In this document: positions 45,418 through 57,764 of the stretch, piece by piece
Layout of the letters: every line of letters starts with the position of its first letter
How positions within the stretch are numbered: position 1 is the stretch's first letter
Made by a program: the position numbers and the translations under genes
Notes under the pieces: generated by a model
The model's input: the letters and a program-made list of their open reading frames with translations, nothing else
What the model was told of the DNA's origin: nothing
Databases searched by the model: none
Assembly (NCBI GenBank): GCA_026214975.1
Contig: CM047810.1
Span: 37,875,280 to 37,939,279, forward strand
Source: Gentiana macrophylla
Lineage: Eukaryota > Streptophyta > Magnoliopsida > Gentianales > Gentianaceae
Direction of reading: 5' to 3'
Length of the DNA stretch: 64,000 nt

Positions 45418-46156
45418 CAGGGACGGAGCTGTTCTATGGGTTTATGTGGGCTAAGTCCACCCAAGTTTTTTTTTAATACCTATCTATATCGAACCTACAT
45501 CTCACAACCCATAACCCAATTTACCCACTAGCCCACCAAACTATAACAATGAACAATCCTAACCAAACAAAAACAAACAGAGAACCTCCTGCCGGCCTGA
45601 TTTGCTTTCAAAAATGATTCTTTTTATTACACGGTAGTACAGTTTAATTTTTTTAGGTATAATTAATTGAATTGTCTCTTTTCTTTTTGTTATTTTGTAC
45701 TTCGCCATCTTCTACGTTATCTTTGTCTTTGATATTTCCTTCTTACAAGCATATACACACACAGAGTTAAATTAAACTTTTTATAACAGTATCAATTGAA
45801 AATTATAAATTCATATGTATTTAACCATATGATATTATTGATTATAAGAGAAAGCATTAACTAAACGTAATGGGAATTCATAAATAGACTAGAGAACAAA
45901 ACATGGATTGAATTCTTATTATAAGTTGTTATTTTTGTCAATTTCAAAAGATACATTAAATGAGTATATCAATTTGGGAGCCAAAATACATGTAATTTTT
46001 AGAAAAGTGGCCCTCAAAATACGCATGATTTTCAGAGGGCTCGAGGCTCAAGCCTATGTGGTCTGGTCTCAGAGCCAGCTCTAATAAACGGATTTGACAG
46101 ACATAAACTCAAGTACACTTAGCCCACTCTAATTTTATTTCCTGGCTCCGTCCTTG
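45418..46156. mobile_element. Non-autonomous hAT element (739 bp)
   Basis: Ends CAGGGACGGAGCTG and the inverted TGGCTCCGTCCTTG, a typical hAT terminus. Flanked by the perfect 8-bp duplication AGACCGAT (45410-45417 and 46157-46164). No transposase ORF. Internal sequence is AT-rich. Confidence 0.9.
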
Positions 46157-46164
46157 AGACCGAT

Positions 46165-48187
46165 GGATACAAATTTGGCCATAGTAAAGACCAGTGGGTT
46201 TTTGGATATCATAATCATTGCCTCCTTGTTGAGGCTCATTAATTACCAACGACAGAGGCGTATGGCTTTGATCGTGAACAAAATAGGATATGTGAGTTCC
46301 ACAGGGCTACATATGCACTCCTTATGGTGTTTGACTGTTTGTTTATGATACTCATACTAGAGTATCCAAAATGTGTTGCTAAATGAGGTTGGATCCGAGG
46401 GTTTGGTGGCCTACACATACAAATTAAATGGGGTATTTCGCCTCCCTTAATCTGAAAAAAAATCATTAATACATGTAGTATGCATCTTGTTTACCCCCTC
46501 CCCCCCCCCCCCCTTAATTTTCTTATTTGTCTCTATAAAAATTTTACTGCCCCTTACCCAAGATCCTGCGTTCCGAGGCCTGAGACTACCTGAGTGCTCA
46601 TTGTCCGGTCCTCAAGCAAAAAAGAGGCTAGCAAACCCAAAGTGTGTATTTCGAGGAAGCTTCAACGACACTCAAATCAATACTGAGTCCAGAGAGTCTT
46701 AGTATGCTAAATATGTGAAAGAAATGCAAACCTAAAAATGGGTAATATCATGAGTTTTTTATTTAAGAAATGCATGGGTCATTAGTGCAGCTATTAGCAT
46801 GATGTTATGGTTGAATGGATTTGGCCAACATGGTTTGAAAGAGGAAAATATGCCTCATGATTTAACTCATGGTGTAAATAATGGAGATTTGTTTCTTAAT
46901 TCCCACGGGAGTTATGGAAACTTGTATGACCAAGTCGATAACGAACACCCACATCTTTACCAATTACCAAGCTAGAGAGTCGCTCGTGGCCTTGGATCGG
47001 GGATAGCTAGGTTGATGATGCTTATGTGCAAACATCGAGCTAAGGTCCTGCATGTGACCGACCTCAAGTAAGGGTCTGCATGTTTCGAGTTAGGGACTTG
47101 CCAGAGGTCTCGGAATGTTGGTTTATACGATCCAGGGGCGTATTCATAAATACGAGCCATGCTTTTGGTGCAATAAGATCGCTCTAAACATGCCTCTTAA
47201 GGGACTTAAGAAAAAAAGCTCCTTTTTGAGCCCATAAATTATATAATGGCGTGTCACTGGTCGAATTCACAATTAGGTGATGCAAGCAAATTGCACGAAA
47301 TGACAACTCCATGACCGTATGAAATTTATACACTATCATCCGACCTATCCCCTACACACATCATGGTTTATTGTTGAAAAAATTAAATTAACCAATCACC
47401 TCAGCACCCCGCGTGCCCTCATACCCGGTCACGCTCACTCTCACTCTAGACGCACCCCTCAAACCCCAACTTATCCCTAAAATGCTAAACCGAAACTAAA
47501 ATACTCAAACAAAACCGAAAACCATAAACACCCGTACCCATCCTCAAATCTAGACCTTTTATCCACCCCAAAGCTAACACTTATTTTTATTTTTATATAT
47601 CCTCTTAGTTCCAAATTGTTTGAGATTTATTTTATTTATGGATGTCTCAAAACAAGTCTCATTACTAATATTTGACATGTTTTTTATGGTCAAGTAAACC
47701 AAATTTTTTTTAACTTTTAACCTAAGAAAGCTTTCAAAATTGATTTTTTTTTTCGGATACGAAAGAAATACACGCACACACACTAAAACTCGAACCCACA
47801 ATCTCCAGATTAACAACCCCAATGATTACCAATTGATATTTTGTTTTCAATTTTAGATAAATATTTTCCTATCATACGTTTTTATTTTTAATTTCTCAAC
47901 TCAGTTAAAAAAAATAAAAATTATCATCTCTATCATGGTCACATCACTCCGGGGTATAAAAATGCACCGCCCCACCACTGCAGTCCACGGTACCGGCCCT
48001 TTCAACATGAGTGCCTGTTGTAAAGAGTTGTCACAGTTCGGCTTTTTAGCCATGCTATGTGGGAATTGGGATATCACCATTTTATGAGGATGATTTTAAA
48101 TAAAGTACCGGTATCTCGCTGCCCTTCACAAAAATTACATGTAAATAAGAAAATTCATATAACATGCAAAAAAATGTCATTTTCTAA
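46165..48187. other. Intergenic DNA without a recognised gene
   Basis: Short open frames here lack known domains and have no splice support. Notable items are a run of 14 C at 46500-46513 and a SINE-like segment at about 47740-47840 (separate entry). Confidence 0.5.
47740..47840 (-). mobile_element. Possible tRNA-derived SINE fragment
   Basis: On the minus strand, an A-box-like TTGGTAATCATTGGG is followed about 35 bp later by a B-box-like GTGGGTTCGAGTT. Then come a GT-rich stretch and TCGTATCCG leading into about ten A. That is the layout of a short plant SINE. The target duplication is not clear. Confidence 0.4.
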
Positions 48188-48604
48188 GGGCATTCATAGC
48201 AGAATGTCTATATGGTGTCATATCTTTAAAATGAAGATAAAAAATAGAATTTACCCCAAATAGCTCCCACATCAGAGTCTCTATCCCTATTTATTTTTAG
48301 GGATATGAACAGTGCATCTCTACTTGTGAGGTTGCACTATTCACGTCCTTAAACATATTTAATTATTAAAAATTATAGTGATGAGGATAGGGATACTGCT
48401 GGAGTAAAATAATAAATATTTAATGTGTATGAATAGAGTTGTGAGATAGAATATATATTATTTAATAGTATTTGAAATGTTATAGGAATAAGAATAGGGA
48501 TGCTGTTGTGGAGTATTTTGAATTGAGATGTTGTAAAATAGAGATATGTATTATTTTATATTATTTTAGAGATAAAAAATGATCACTTTTGGTGTGAATC
48601 GCTC
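48188..48604. mobile_element. Tourist-like (PIF/Harbinger-type) MITE
   Basis: 417 bp. Left end GGGCATTCATAGCAG, right end inverted GAGCGATTCACACC, similar with one gap. Flanked by TAA on both sides (48185-48187 and 48605-48607), the 3-bp target typical of Harbinger/Tourist. AT-rich, no coding capacity. Confidence 0.6.
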
Positions 48605-48665
48605 TAAAATGCTATCGCATATAGTCTTAGTTGATTGTAACATGTGTGATTAAAAGACGAAAAAC

Positions 48666-48668
<3 letters not shown>

Positions 48669-48716
<48 letters not shown>
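48669..48716. repeat. (AT)n microsatellite
   Basis: About 48 bases of AT dinucleotides. Confidence 0.95.
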
Positions 48717-48719
<3 letters not shown>

Positions 48720-49700
48720 ACTCCATAGACTAAAAATAACTTCACCTTAATTCAAGATAAATAAATATATTGTACAAATATTACATCCTCTGTTCAAATA
48801 TCTAACTACCATTCAAAGGATCACATGAGTCATTATCTTTGAAATATTTTATTTTTTCTTTGATATTCAAGCTTAAGTTGTACTTTTTGGGTCGATTACG
48901 GGTAATATCATGACTGGCCCCGAAAATTTTTGGGTTTTCGAAGAAATCGTCGAGTTAGGATTTTTAATTCGATGTTTTTTTTTTCTCTAAAAAATATACT
49001 TACAAATATTACTTCAACATCGCGCTTTTAAAATCAATAGATAAAAAATTCAAATTCATTGATGTTGGATATACTTTTCTTATATTGTTATCGTTTAAAT
49101 TTATGTTGCCGTAACAAAACGGGATTCGACATGATGCATACGAGTTATTACAACTTTGGGCCTATAATTTGGGCTTTTATCAATTCAAGTAATTTTTTTA
49201 ACACATTATATTAGTGTCCTATAATTCGAGTCTTCATCAATTTATGTAATTTTTTTAGCACATTATATAAGCTTGGTTGAGATTGGATCTACATGATTTT
49301 TTCTTACGAAACATGTAATTTCGGCCCCCGGTTGGATCTTCGGCTGCCGCAAAATCTGCCTAATCTTTGGGCCGGCCCCAGTAATACAACAAAAATTATC
49401 TCAGGTCATTACAAGGGGAAGTTTTTGTGTGGTATCTCCACATGCATCGAATTGACTGGTAAACAAATCTATACCACACAGTTTGAATTCGGTTTAAAAA
49501 TAAAAGGTGTATAGTTTGCCACATGGGTGCACTCCGCATATGGCGGGTGCACCGAATAACTTCCCCATTACAAGAACGGTCATTCTACGTCGTTGATTAT
49601 GATAAACATAAATTGATCAACGGTGTAGATGGCCAATAATGATCAACCAATAATGGCTATAAACCAATAATAAGCAAACATTGCAGATAACCGTTGTATC
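48720..49700. other. Intergenic DNA, no gene recognised
   Basis: AT-rich, no domain-bearing frame. It ends at the left boundary of LTR-X copy D. The five bases before it (49696-49700) are GTATC. Confidence 0.5.
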
Positions 49701-51877
49701 TGTAACGCCCCGTTCCCGGATACCGAGTCCTTATCCGAAAATGAAACGTTCGGCACGTGTAATATCAAATAAATCCAATATTATACGTAAACCTCTACTA
49801 CGTCGTATCGAGTTTAGCAAAACGGAAGCCAAAAGACTCGGCGAAAACCATAGATGCTACTAAGAATAGATTACAAACATGCTAAAGAAAGAAAGTTCGA
49901 CTTACAACAACGAAACTCCAAAGTCTTACAAAAGTACGATGCCTTAAAAGAAAAGTACAACTGAACTTATACAAGTCTTGAAATAAAAGTACAACGTTTA
50001 TCTAGAAATGAAACAACAACAAAGTCTAGTGCAACATGAAATAAAGGAAAACTGAACACATCATCACAGCATCATCGTCATCATACATCATCCTCAACGA
50101 GCTCGTGGTCATCCTGTTCATCTTCTCACCCCACAAAGCATACAACAAAATGCAATGTAGCTAAGTAGAACGTACTTAGATGCGAGGAAGAAGCTAATGA
50201 ATAAGTAAGTCTTACAACGAAAAGGTACATTTTATCATTAAGTTGTCTTTATGAGACAGACTCATACTCTAGGGTTCACTTGCTCATCAACATGTCGTGA
50301 CTATTGGTTTCTAGCTTAGCTTATCTTTGTTACATCAGTATTCAAGGGCACTATGCATGGTTTATATCCACCACAAGATATAACTGTGCAACCTATCAGT
50401 GGATCACACCAATAGCCACGGGCTAAACCCAATAGTGTACACGTTCGTCGAAGTCCCTCCGCACCTGGAGTCTATTATGGAAGACTTACGCAGTTGTTCA
50501 CTTTTACTGACCGCCCACACATTGAGATATGAACTGGTGCCTCACCAAGAATGGCATGATGTGTAGTCTTTTAACTACACACGTGCGTTTGTTAATTGTT
50601 GTCAACTAGTAACCTATGTATTTTCAAGTAAAGCTCCCTAACTCCTACCACTCCCCCTCTTAAGACAACTAGACACAACATCCTAGCACATACACAGACA
50701 TTGATGAATGCTAATTCATCAAAGCACAAGCCAATCATGCTCTTCCGACGGTCCCAAACTTCAACTCTTATAAGGAATCCTTTCGGTCCCGGAACTAAAC
50801 ACATCAGAAGCTACATCATGGCTTGTTCATGTTCATTTAATGTTATTAGCTCAAGAAACGACATTCAAAACTGGATTCATGGCTCAAATAGCTTAAACAC
50901 CAAAAACCGGTCCAATGCGCGCTCTACGCGCATGCATTGAGCTTCCTAAACCATTCAGGATACTTCTGGTCCATACATGCGAGCGCTTCACCCCCTATGC
51001 GCGTGCTAAATGGCTCTGTATCACTTTCCACATTCTGTTGTCATCAACGCGCACATAGGGTTCGCGAGCATTGACCGCTAAAACAGCCCTAATGCAGTTT
51101 TCCGCACTTTTTTTAAATGATTTTTAACCCTTTCCAATCATGATCAACATCAATATACTCAACAATACAGTAGTAAAACAGGTTCCAAACATACTATAGC
51201 ATCACATAGCATACCAAAAACACATAGACATGGGTTTTAACCACAAATCAACACTAAAACTCAACATTAACACTATAAAACAATAATTACTCATTAAGAA
51301 GAGCCTGTTACTTTCTAGCAAGCAAAACCAAAGCAAAACCTTCCAGAAAACTGCAGCATTAGAGAAGGCTTCAACTAAAAACCTATTTGATCACAATTAA
51401 ACATGGATTAATTGATGATCAAAGCTTTTACACAAACGAGACTACAAATTAAGAGATTTAGACAACCAAAACTTGATGATCTCTAACTAGGGCAAAAATA
51501 ACATTTCTCAAAAGTTCAACTTTCTTGTATCAAAACGATCCTCTTGTCCCACTGATTACGAATCTCTACACCGTTCTGAAAACCGTCAAAGATCTTGTGA
51601 GAATTTTGGATATGACTCTTCTCCTTTTTCCCTTTTGCTTTCAACGTAGAGGATAGAACATTTTGAATTTGGATTCTGATAACTCCCGTTTTGCAACCTC
51701 TACCTTAATAGGAAGTTAATTCCCAAATAATTATCATTTCATTAATCCTAATTAATTCCCAAGAAATCCTTTTTATTTTCTTTTCCTTTTAATAATAAAT
51801 CCATAAATAATAAATATAATGTTCCGTTTTTCGTAAAAAGATATGTCTGCCCTTTTTCGAAAAGTCGGGATATTACA
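49701..51877 (-). repeat. LTR-X copy D (3' LTR of the composite)
   Basis: Plus-strand view TGTAACGCCCCGTTCCCGG...GTCGGGATATTACA, 2177 bp. Very similar to copy E by eye. A GCGCGC/ACGCGC-rich mini-repeat block is at about 50915-51070. Confidence 0.9.
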
Positions 51878-52171
51878 TTCCTCGTCCTTCAAGAGGAGTT
51901 TCGTCCTCGAAACTCGAACGTACTCAATCCATTGACCTTCCTTAGCAACTTTCTCTTCAACACAAACCAAACCAAAGCTTCACTTGTTTCCCACGGGTAA
52001 CCTCTAACAACTCTGACCTTGCTGACCACTGAACCAAACTGGAACTCACTACAGATTCCCCAAAACCGTTCAACCCTTGTACACTTAAATCAAAACTGAC
52101 CAACCGCATCTTGAACTTCAAAATCTGTACTAACCCATCTTCTACTCAACACTTCAGAGCTCTACAAACAC
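51878..52171 (-). other. 3' untranslated end and PPT of the LTR-X element
   Basis: On the minus strand this ends GAGTTTCGAGGACGAAACTC, CTCTTGAAGGACGAGGAA and then the LTR. This arrangement is common before the 3' LTR of plant chromovirus-type gypsy elements. No ORF. It joins the truncated Tat integrase at about 52172. Confidence 0.6.
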
Positions 52172-53040
52172 TTACCTGGATGGTGTCCAGAAAGTTTTCC
52201 TAGTTATGTTATCGGCCTCATCAAAGTGGGAAACCCTTATACTTGGCAGTGCCATTTCCACGGGTGCCATCTCCCCTGACCCATATGTTAATACGAATGG
52301 CGTCTCCCCCGTTGTTACCGTTCGGGTTGTCTGGAGCGCCCAAAGGGCTTCGGGCAGGTAGTCTACCCACTTCCCGGCCTTCTCGTCCGGGATCTTCTTC
52401 AACACTTTCAACACTTGCTTATTGGCGTTTTCTACCTGACCGTTTCCTTGGGGGTAGCATACCAAGGACTTCCAGTGTTTAACGTTATGCTCTTTGCAAA
52501 ATTCATCGAACTCATCTCTGAACTATGGGCCGTGGTCGGATACAATGGCTCGTGGCACCCCAAACCGAGTCCAAACTTGATCCAGTAAAAAGTATATTAT
52601 ATCTTTGGCGCAGATTTTTACAAGCGTCTTTGCCTCGATCCACTTTATGAAGTAATCCACAGCGACAACCACATATTCGCACTTCGATCGGCCTTTTTTA
52701 AGGGGACCGATTAGGTCGATCGTCCACATGTCGAAAGGCCATGCAGCGACGACGATGCTCTGCTCTACTGAAGGCAGCCTGGGTATGTCGGTGAAGCATT
52801 GGCACTTGTCGCAGCTCTTAGCATATCTTTCAGCATCCTCAGCCAACTTTGGCCAATAGTATCCTGCCAGTAGTGCCTTTTGGGCCAAAGTACAGCTGGA
52901 GGGGTGGCCCCCGCACACCCCCTCATGCAGTTCTGCGAGTGTGCCATGTTCCTCTTCGGGTCCGACACAACGCTGCAGCGTCTTTGAAAAAGATCTTCTG
53001 TATAAAATTCCGCTCAGAATCGTGTAAAGTTCCGCCCTTT
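52172..53040 (-). pseudogene. Integrase remnant of the nested Tat element
   Basis: The zinc-binding region has LHEGVCGGH and SCDKCQ (about 52930-52790). The catalytic core keeps WTIDLIGPL and AIVSDHGP, but a TAG directly after GP (52524-52526) ends the frame. The next frame (52465-52172) gives YPQGNGQVENANKQVLKVLK with the catalytic Glu and continues to VSHFDEADNI, then breaks off. The C-terminal part and the 3' LTR of this element are missing. Confidence 0.88.
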
Positions 53041-53199
53041 TCCTGAGGGCTTGGGCTTCCTTGGCATCTTCCGGTAGTATCCCATTTTCTATGTATGCTT
53101 TAATTTCGTCTATCCAACATGGAGTCGATGGTTGAATATCCGTGATTTCAGCTCGGCATACGGCGGGCTCTTCCAAGTATTCGAACATGACCGCGGGAT

Positions 53200-54145
53200 C
53201 GCTAAACTCATCTTTGGAGATCAGCTTGGATAAATAATCTGCCCGCTCATTCTGCTCCCGCGGTATGTTCTGGAATTCGCAGTACTTGAAGCTGCTTCTT
53301 AATTTTCTGACAAGATTGAGGTACCTTTTCAGCACTTCATCTCTTGCTTCAAACGCCAGGGTCTCGACGTTCATAGCTTTTGTCAGCTTCAGTCCGGCTA
53401 TGACTGCTTCATACTCGGCCTGGTTGTTGGAGGCGGTGAAGTTGAATCTTAGGGCCTTCTCGATCTCTTCAGACGAACCTGGCTCCAAAAGTATTATCCC
53501 AGCTCCACATCCATTTTGGCTCGCGGTCCTATCAACATACATCTGCCAGCAGTGGGCCGGCCTTTTCGGCTCGACCACCGCTGGGGTGTTCAATTCATCG
53601 ACGTTCGGCGAACTAAGCTGTCCGGCTGGTCCTTCCTCATTGAAGCTCGTTTCGACTATAAAATCCGCTAGAGCCTGTGCCTTGATAGCTTTTCTGGGCT
53701 CGTATCGAATGTCAAACTTGGTCAACTCGATGGCCTATCGTAGCAAACGGCCTGAGAGGTCCGGCTTATGCAATAACTGTCGCATGGGACCGTTTGTCAA
53801 GACCATAATTGTGTGTGAAGAAAAATAAGCCCTTACTTTTCGGGCAGCAATAACAAGCGAGTAAGCTAATTTCTATGCATTAAGATAATGGCTCTCAACG
53901 GGACTGAGGGCCTTTGAAACATAGTTAACGGGCTTTTGGAGGGTCCCGTCCTCCTTGACAAGAACGTCCGCAACGGCCCGGTCCGAAGCTGCCAGATATA
54001 AAAAGAGTTCATCTCCTAGGATCGGGCTAACCAGCAGCGGTGGGCTCGCCAGATAGGCCTTGATGGCTCTGAAGGCCTGAGAACATTCTTCTGTCCACTC
54101 AAACGTTTTGTTTCCTTTGAGGATTTTGAAAAAGGAAAACATTTT
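53200..54145 (-). pseudogene. RNase H and archaeal-type RNase H remnants of the nested Tat element
   Basis: 54142-53873 encodes the gypsy RNase H start (FKILKGNKTFEWTEECSQAF, then DELFLYLAASDRAVADVLV) and stops at a TAG. From 53725 the next frame has FDIRYEPRKAIKAQALADF, then the aRH with YVDRTASQNGCGAGIILLE, where the usual VDGAS Gly is Arg, and ASNNQAEYEA. Directly after AMNVETLA it continues FEARDEVLKRYL: the segment that normally carries the third acidic residue (YSDSQLV) is absent. Non-functional. Confidence 0.85.
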
Positions 54146-54199
54146 TCTGCAGACTTGGAGACGAACCTTCCCAAGGTGATGATTCTTCCATTTAGCCTC

Positions 54200-54790
54200 T
54201 GGACCTCCTTCACACAGGTTGGGTCTCTCATGTTGGCCAGGGCTTGGATCTTCTCTGGGTTCGCTTCAATTCCTCTTTGAGTTACCATAAAACCTAGGAA
54301 CTTTCCAGCTTGGACTTGAAAGTGCATTTCGCGGGATTTAACTTCATAGAATGCATCATCACATTGTTGAAGGTTTCTTGCAGATCGGCCAGGTGATTGG
54401 TCCGGGCGGACTTGACGACCATGTCGTCGACATACGCCTCCATGTTTTTTCCAATCTAAGAGCCAAACACCTTGTTGACCATTCTCTGGTAAGTGGATCC
54501 GGCGTTCTTCAACCCGAATGACATCATCTCATAATAGTACATTCCGCCCGCGGCTTTGAAGGCGGTCATTTCCTTTTCTTCGCCAGTCATTCTCACTTGA
54601 TGATTCCCGGAGTAGGCATCTAAGAAACTCAACATTTCGAACCCAGCGATCCGGACAACCATTCTGTCGATTCTGGGCAACTCATAAAGATCTTTCGGAC
54701 TGGCCTTGTTCAGGTCGGTAAAATAGACGCACATACGCCATTTCCCATTGTGCTTTCTGACCATCACTACATTGGCCAGCCAAGTCGGGT
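54200..54790 (-). pseudogene. Reverse transcriptase remnant of the nested Tat element
   Basis: The frame from 54767 has VRKHNGKWRMCVYFTDLNKA, then FLDAYSGNHQVRM and FGLKNAGSTYQRMVNKVF, ending at a TAG. Past the stop the catalytic box appears as MEAYVDDMVVKS (about 54443-54408), then KCTFKVQAGKFLGFMVTQRG (54327 onward). A normal gypsy RT order, interrupted by stops and frameshifts. Confidence 0.88.
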
Positions 54791-55399
54791 ATTGGAGCTC
54801 TTTAATAATTCCGGCTTCGATCAGCTTGCTTACCTCAACTTTGATTGCCTCTTCTTTCTCTTTGGAGAACTAGCGGGCTTTCTGTTGTATAGGTTTGAAG
54901 CGAGGATGCACATTCAGATGATGTAATACGATTTCGGGCTCCACGCCTCTCATGTCCGTGACTACCCAAGCGAATGCATCCAAGTTCTCCCTGAGCACCG
55001 ACACCAGTTTCTCTCTTTCCTTCTCTTCCATCTGTCCGCCTATCTTCACCTTTTGGTCAGGATATTTCTTATTTATAGCAACCTCAATCAGTTAGTCTAC
55101 CACGGTGAAATCTGATTCGTCCCTTACTTGGAGAGTGTCGTAGATGACTGTCCTAGACGCAGTGGGAGCGATTTCTATTGGGGGGTACGGCTCGTTTCGA
55201 GCTTCTGTTACCTCGATTGTGTCCATGCGAGCCTGTCGGGAGGCCGACTCGGATGCCTCGTCCTGAGACCTCTTATACATCCCTCTTGTAGGATAGTCGA
55301 CTGCGGTTTGTCGTCACATGGTTCAGTAGAGTCTGGGGTCGGCTGACGACCATCCCGATTCCCTCGTCTATGTAGAATTTTGCCCTCTAGTGGGGGGAC

Positions 55400-55860
55400 G
55401 AGACAACCATTTGAAACTTTCTCTGTGATGGGATCCCAAGGATAACCGTATAATGGGAGTGCAAGTCGACTACCAGGAAGTCGATATTTTCCTTCCGGTA
55501 TGGGGGGTGGTCGCCTATGTCCACTTCCAAATCAATAACGCCAGGACCGTCACTTTATCATTGGAGAAATCGTCCAACATTCCCAGATAAGGTTTCAATC
55601 TTGAAATTCCAATCTTCAACTATTTCAGAGTTTCCAGGTAAATGATATCCCGAGCAGCTCCCGTGTCTAGGAGGACTCGGTTAGCGCCAAAATCATTTAT
55701 TCCAACCTGCACCACAATGGGTAACTCCATTGCCCCGGGCGGGCCTGCCAGCTCGCTTTGAGTGAACGATATTGCCTGCTCATCCGGAGCCAAAACGACC
55801 GGTTTCTCTCTTTCCCTAATGTTGATGACATTGATTTGACTCTTAATTAGATGGTTACTG
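55400..55860 (-). pseudogene. Aspartic protease remnant of the nested Tat element
   Basis: The minus strand reads GANRVLLDTGAARDIIYLET around 55690-55630, with the catalytic D-T-G. This is preceded by an SFTQSELAG-like stretch. A stop follows ETLK. The frame upstream toward gag (near 55900) is broken. Confidence 0.75.
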
Positions 55861-55989
55861 GGAAACTCCTCTATGATTACCTTGATTTCATTTTGATATC
55901 TTCAAGGTCCTCGATCATTTCTGTTTCCTCCGCCATGCTTCTTATACTTATCTAATTCTCCGTTCCTGATCATTTTATCGACGATTTTT

Positions 55990-57708
55990 CTCAGGTGATG
56001 CATTTATCGGTGAGGTGACCATGATCTTCATGAAAGTCGCAGTACCTCGTGTCGTCTCTCGTATTGGGGTCGGGCCTCAAAGGCCTCGGCCTCTCTACCC
56101 GGTCACGGATTTCGTAAAATATTTCAGACAGGCTTGCATTGATGGGAATGAACTCAGACTCGTCGAACTTGAACGGTTTTTTGACTTTCATGTCTCGATC
56201 CTTTCCTCTCTTTCGATCATCTTTCCGTTCCTCTCTGTGCTCTTCTCTCTTTTCATCCCTTGAGGGTCTGGATTCGATTCAATTTTTTCCTTTTCCGGAG
56301 GGTGAGGGGGTTGCTTCGGTCAGTCTGAATATGCGGGCCTGGTTGAGAAGGTCGCGCAAATTCGTAGGAGGATTCATAAGGAAATGCGTCTTCATTGCTC
56401 CCGTAGAGATACCATTCAGGAATCCTTTCTAGACTTCATTCTCGGGCAGGTTCTTTGTCTGTTCGTACACTTTCATGAATTGATCGTAGTAGCTCTTGCA
56501 AGATTCCCCGTCTCCCTCGCGAACCTCATACAAATCTTCGATGGACTTTTTGGGCCGTTCCGCTGCTTCGAATTCTTTCAGAAATTTTGCCCTTAACTCG
56601 TCCCAGCTTTTGATCGATCCGTGAGGCAAATTTCGGAGCCAGGCTGCGGCTCGATCTTGAATTCTTCCCAAGAATGCAACGCACCAAGCAGACTTGTTTT
56701 TCGTGGCCAAAAGCGTTCGGCTTTGAAACGTGGCTATCCATTCCAGAGGGCAGTTGTTCCTTTATAGTAAACATATTGTGAGTATTGTACACCTCTGGAA
56801 ATTAGCGACTCCAGTATTTCGTTCGAAGGGACATCGATCCCCTGAGTTGGCTCAGGCTTTCCATCTTGCTTAGCTTTTTTCAGTTCCGAGATTTCTCTTT
56901 CCATCCTTTCCAACCTGTCATCATTCTTGGGTTCGGTATTCTTCATAGGAATTAATTTCTTTTGGATGATATCCTCCGAATCTGCATAGTAAATTGACTC
57001 TCCGTCCTGTTCCGCCATTTTTTTCGTTCAACATTTTCCACGCGTCATGGAGATCTTTGACCTTGTGACGTGGGATCACGTTCTTTTCATGGTGAGCAGG
57101 GCCTAGGTGCTGATGCAGAGCCTTTTTCCCTGTGCGGCATAATCGGTCCAGGGCCGATCTCCTGTCCGCGCTCTTCTCTGGAACATGTTTCTTCTTTTGT
57201 CCTGCCGACGAGTATTCACTCCCTTCTACTTCAATAGTCGTGGGTTCGCGCGTAAGGGCCGGAGGGTCCTTATAGGGAGCCGTTGCCTCGTGCCTGGATT
57301 GGGACGAGGTCGTCGTCACCACCGGCATTATGGGGAAGACGCGACGCGCCAGCGTAGATTCGCCAAATACACCTGTTTCACATACTCGGCGTAAGCCAGT
57401 GATGCTTTTGCCTCTGGGTTCTTTGCCTCTAGGGTCTCCTATACCCCTGGGATTCTTTCAGGGATAGCCTTTCTATTTTCATACTGTTTCGGAGCTGAAT
57501 TCCCCTTGTTGTCCCTAGAACCGGACCTCCTCTGATTTATTATAGTCATTGCATCAACATTGAGTTTCGACCTATCCGGCTGAGAGTTGTCCCATCCTGT
57601 GGTGGGATTTTCAAGAGTGGTGTCCAAGTTATCTTGGTGGAGGAGATCCCGTGTGGGCCCCTTTCCTGGGGTAGGTGGCACATGGACAACGTCCTTTGTC
57701 CCAGCCAT
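55990..57708 (-). pseudogene. Gag remnant of the nested Tat element
   Basis: Starts MAGTKDVVHVPPTPGKGP at 57708 and continues in several frames. 57018-56734 has an R/E/K-rich coiled segment (DDRLERMEREISELKKAKQD). 56710-56429 has the Retrotrans_gag core (FLGRIQDRAAAWLRNLP, then WDELRAKFLKEFEA and SYYDQFMKVYEQTKNL). 56191-55991 ends with a knuckle-like CDFHEDHGHLTDKC. The frames are separated by shifts and stops. Confidence 0.85.
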
Positions 57709-57764
57709 GTTTTAGACTCTGACAGGATGTCTACAGAAAATGCCAAAAAGTATTCTGACTTCCA

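Noticed and set aside
53265..53828. 187-codon plus-strand frame opposite the Tat RNase H/integrase region
   Set aside because: It is the mirror of the minus-strand pol frame (53725-52523), which has clear RNase H and integrase motifs. The plus-strand product has no domain.
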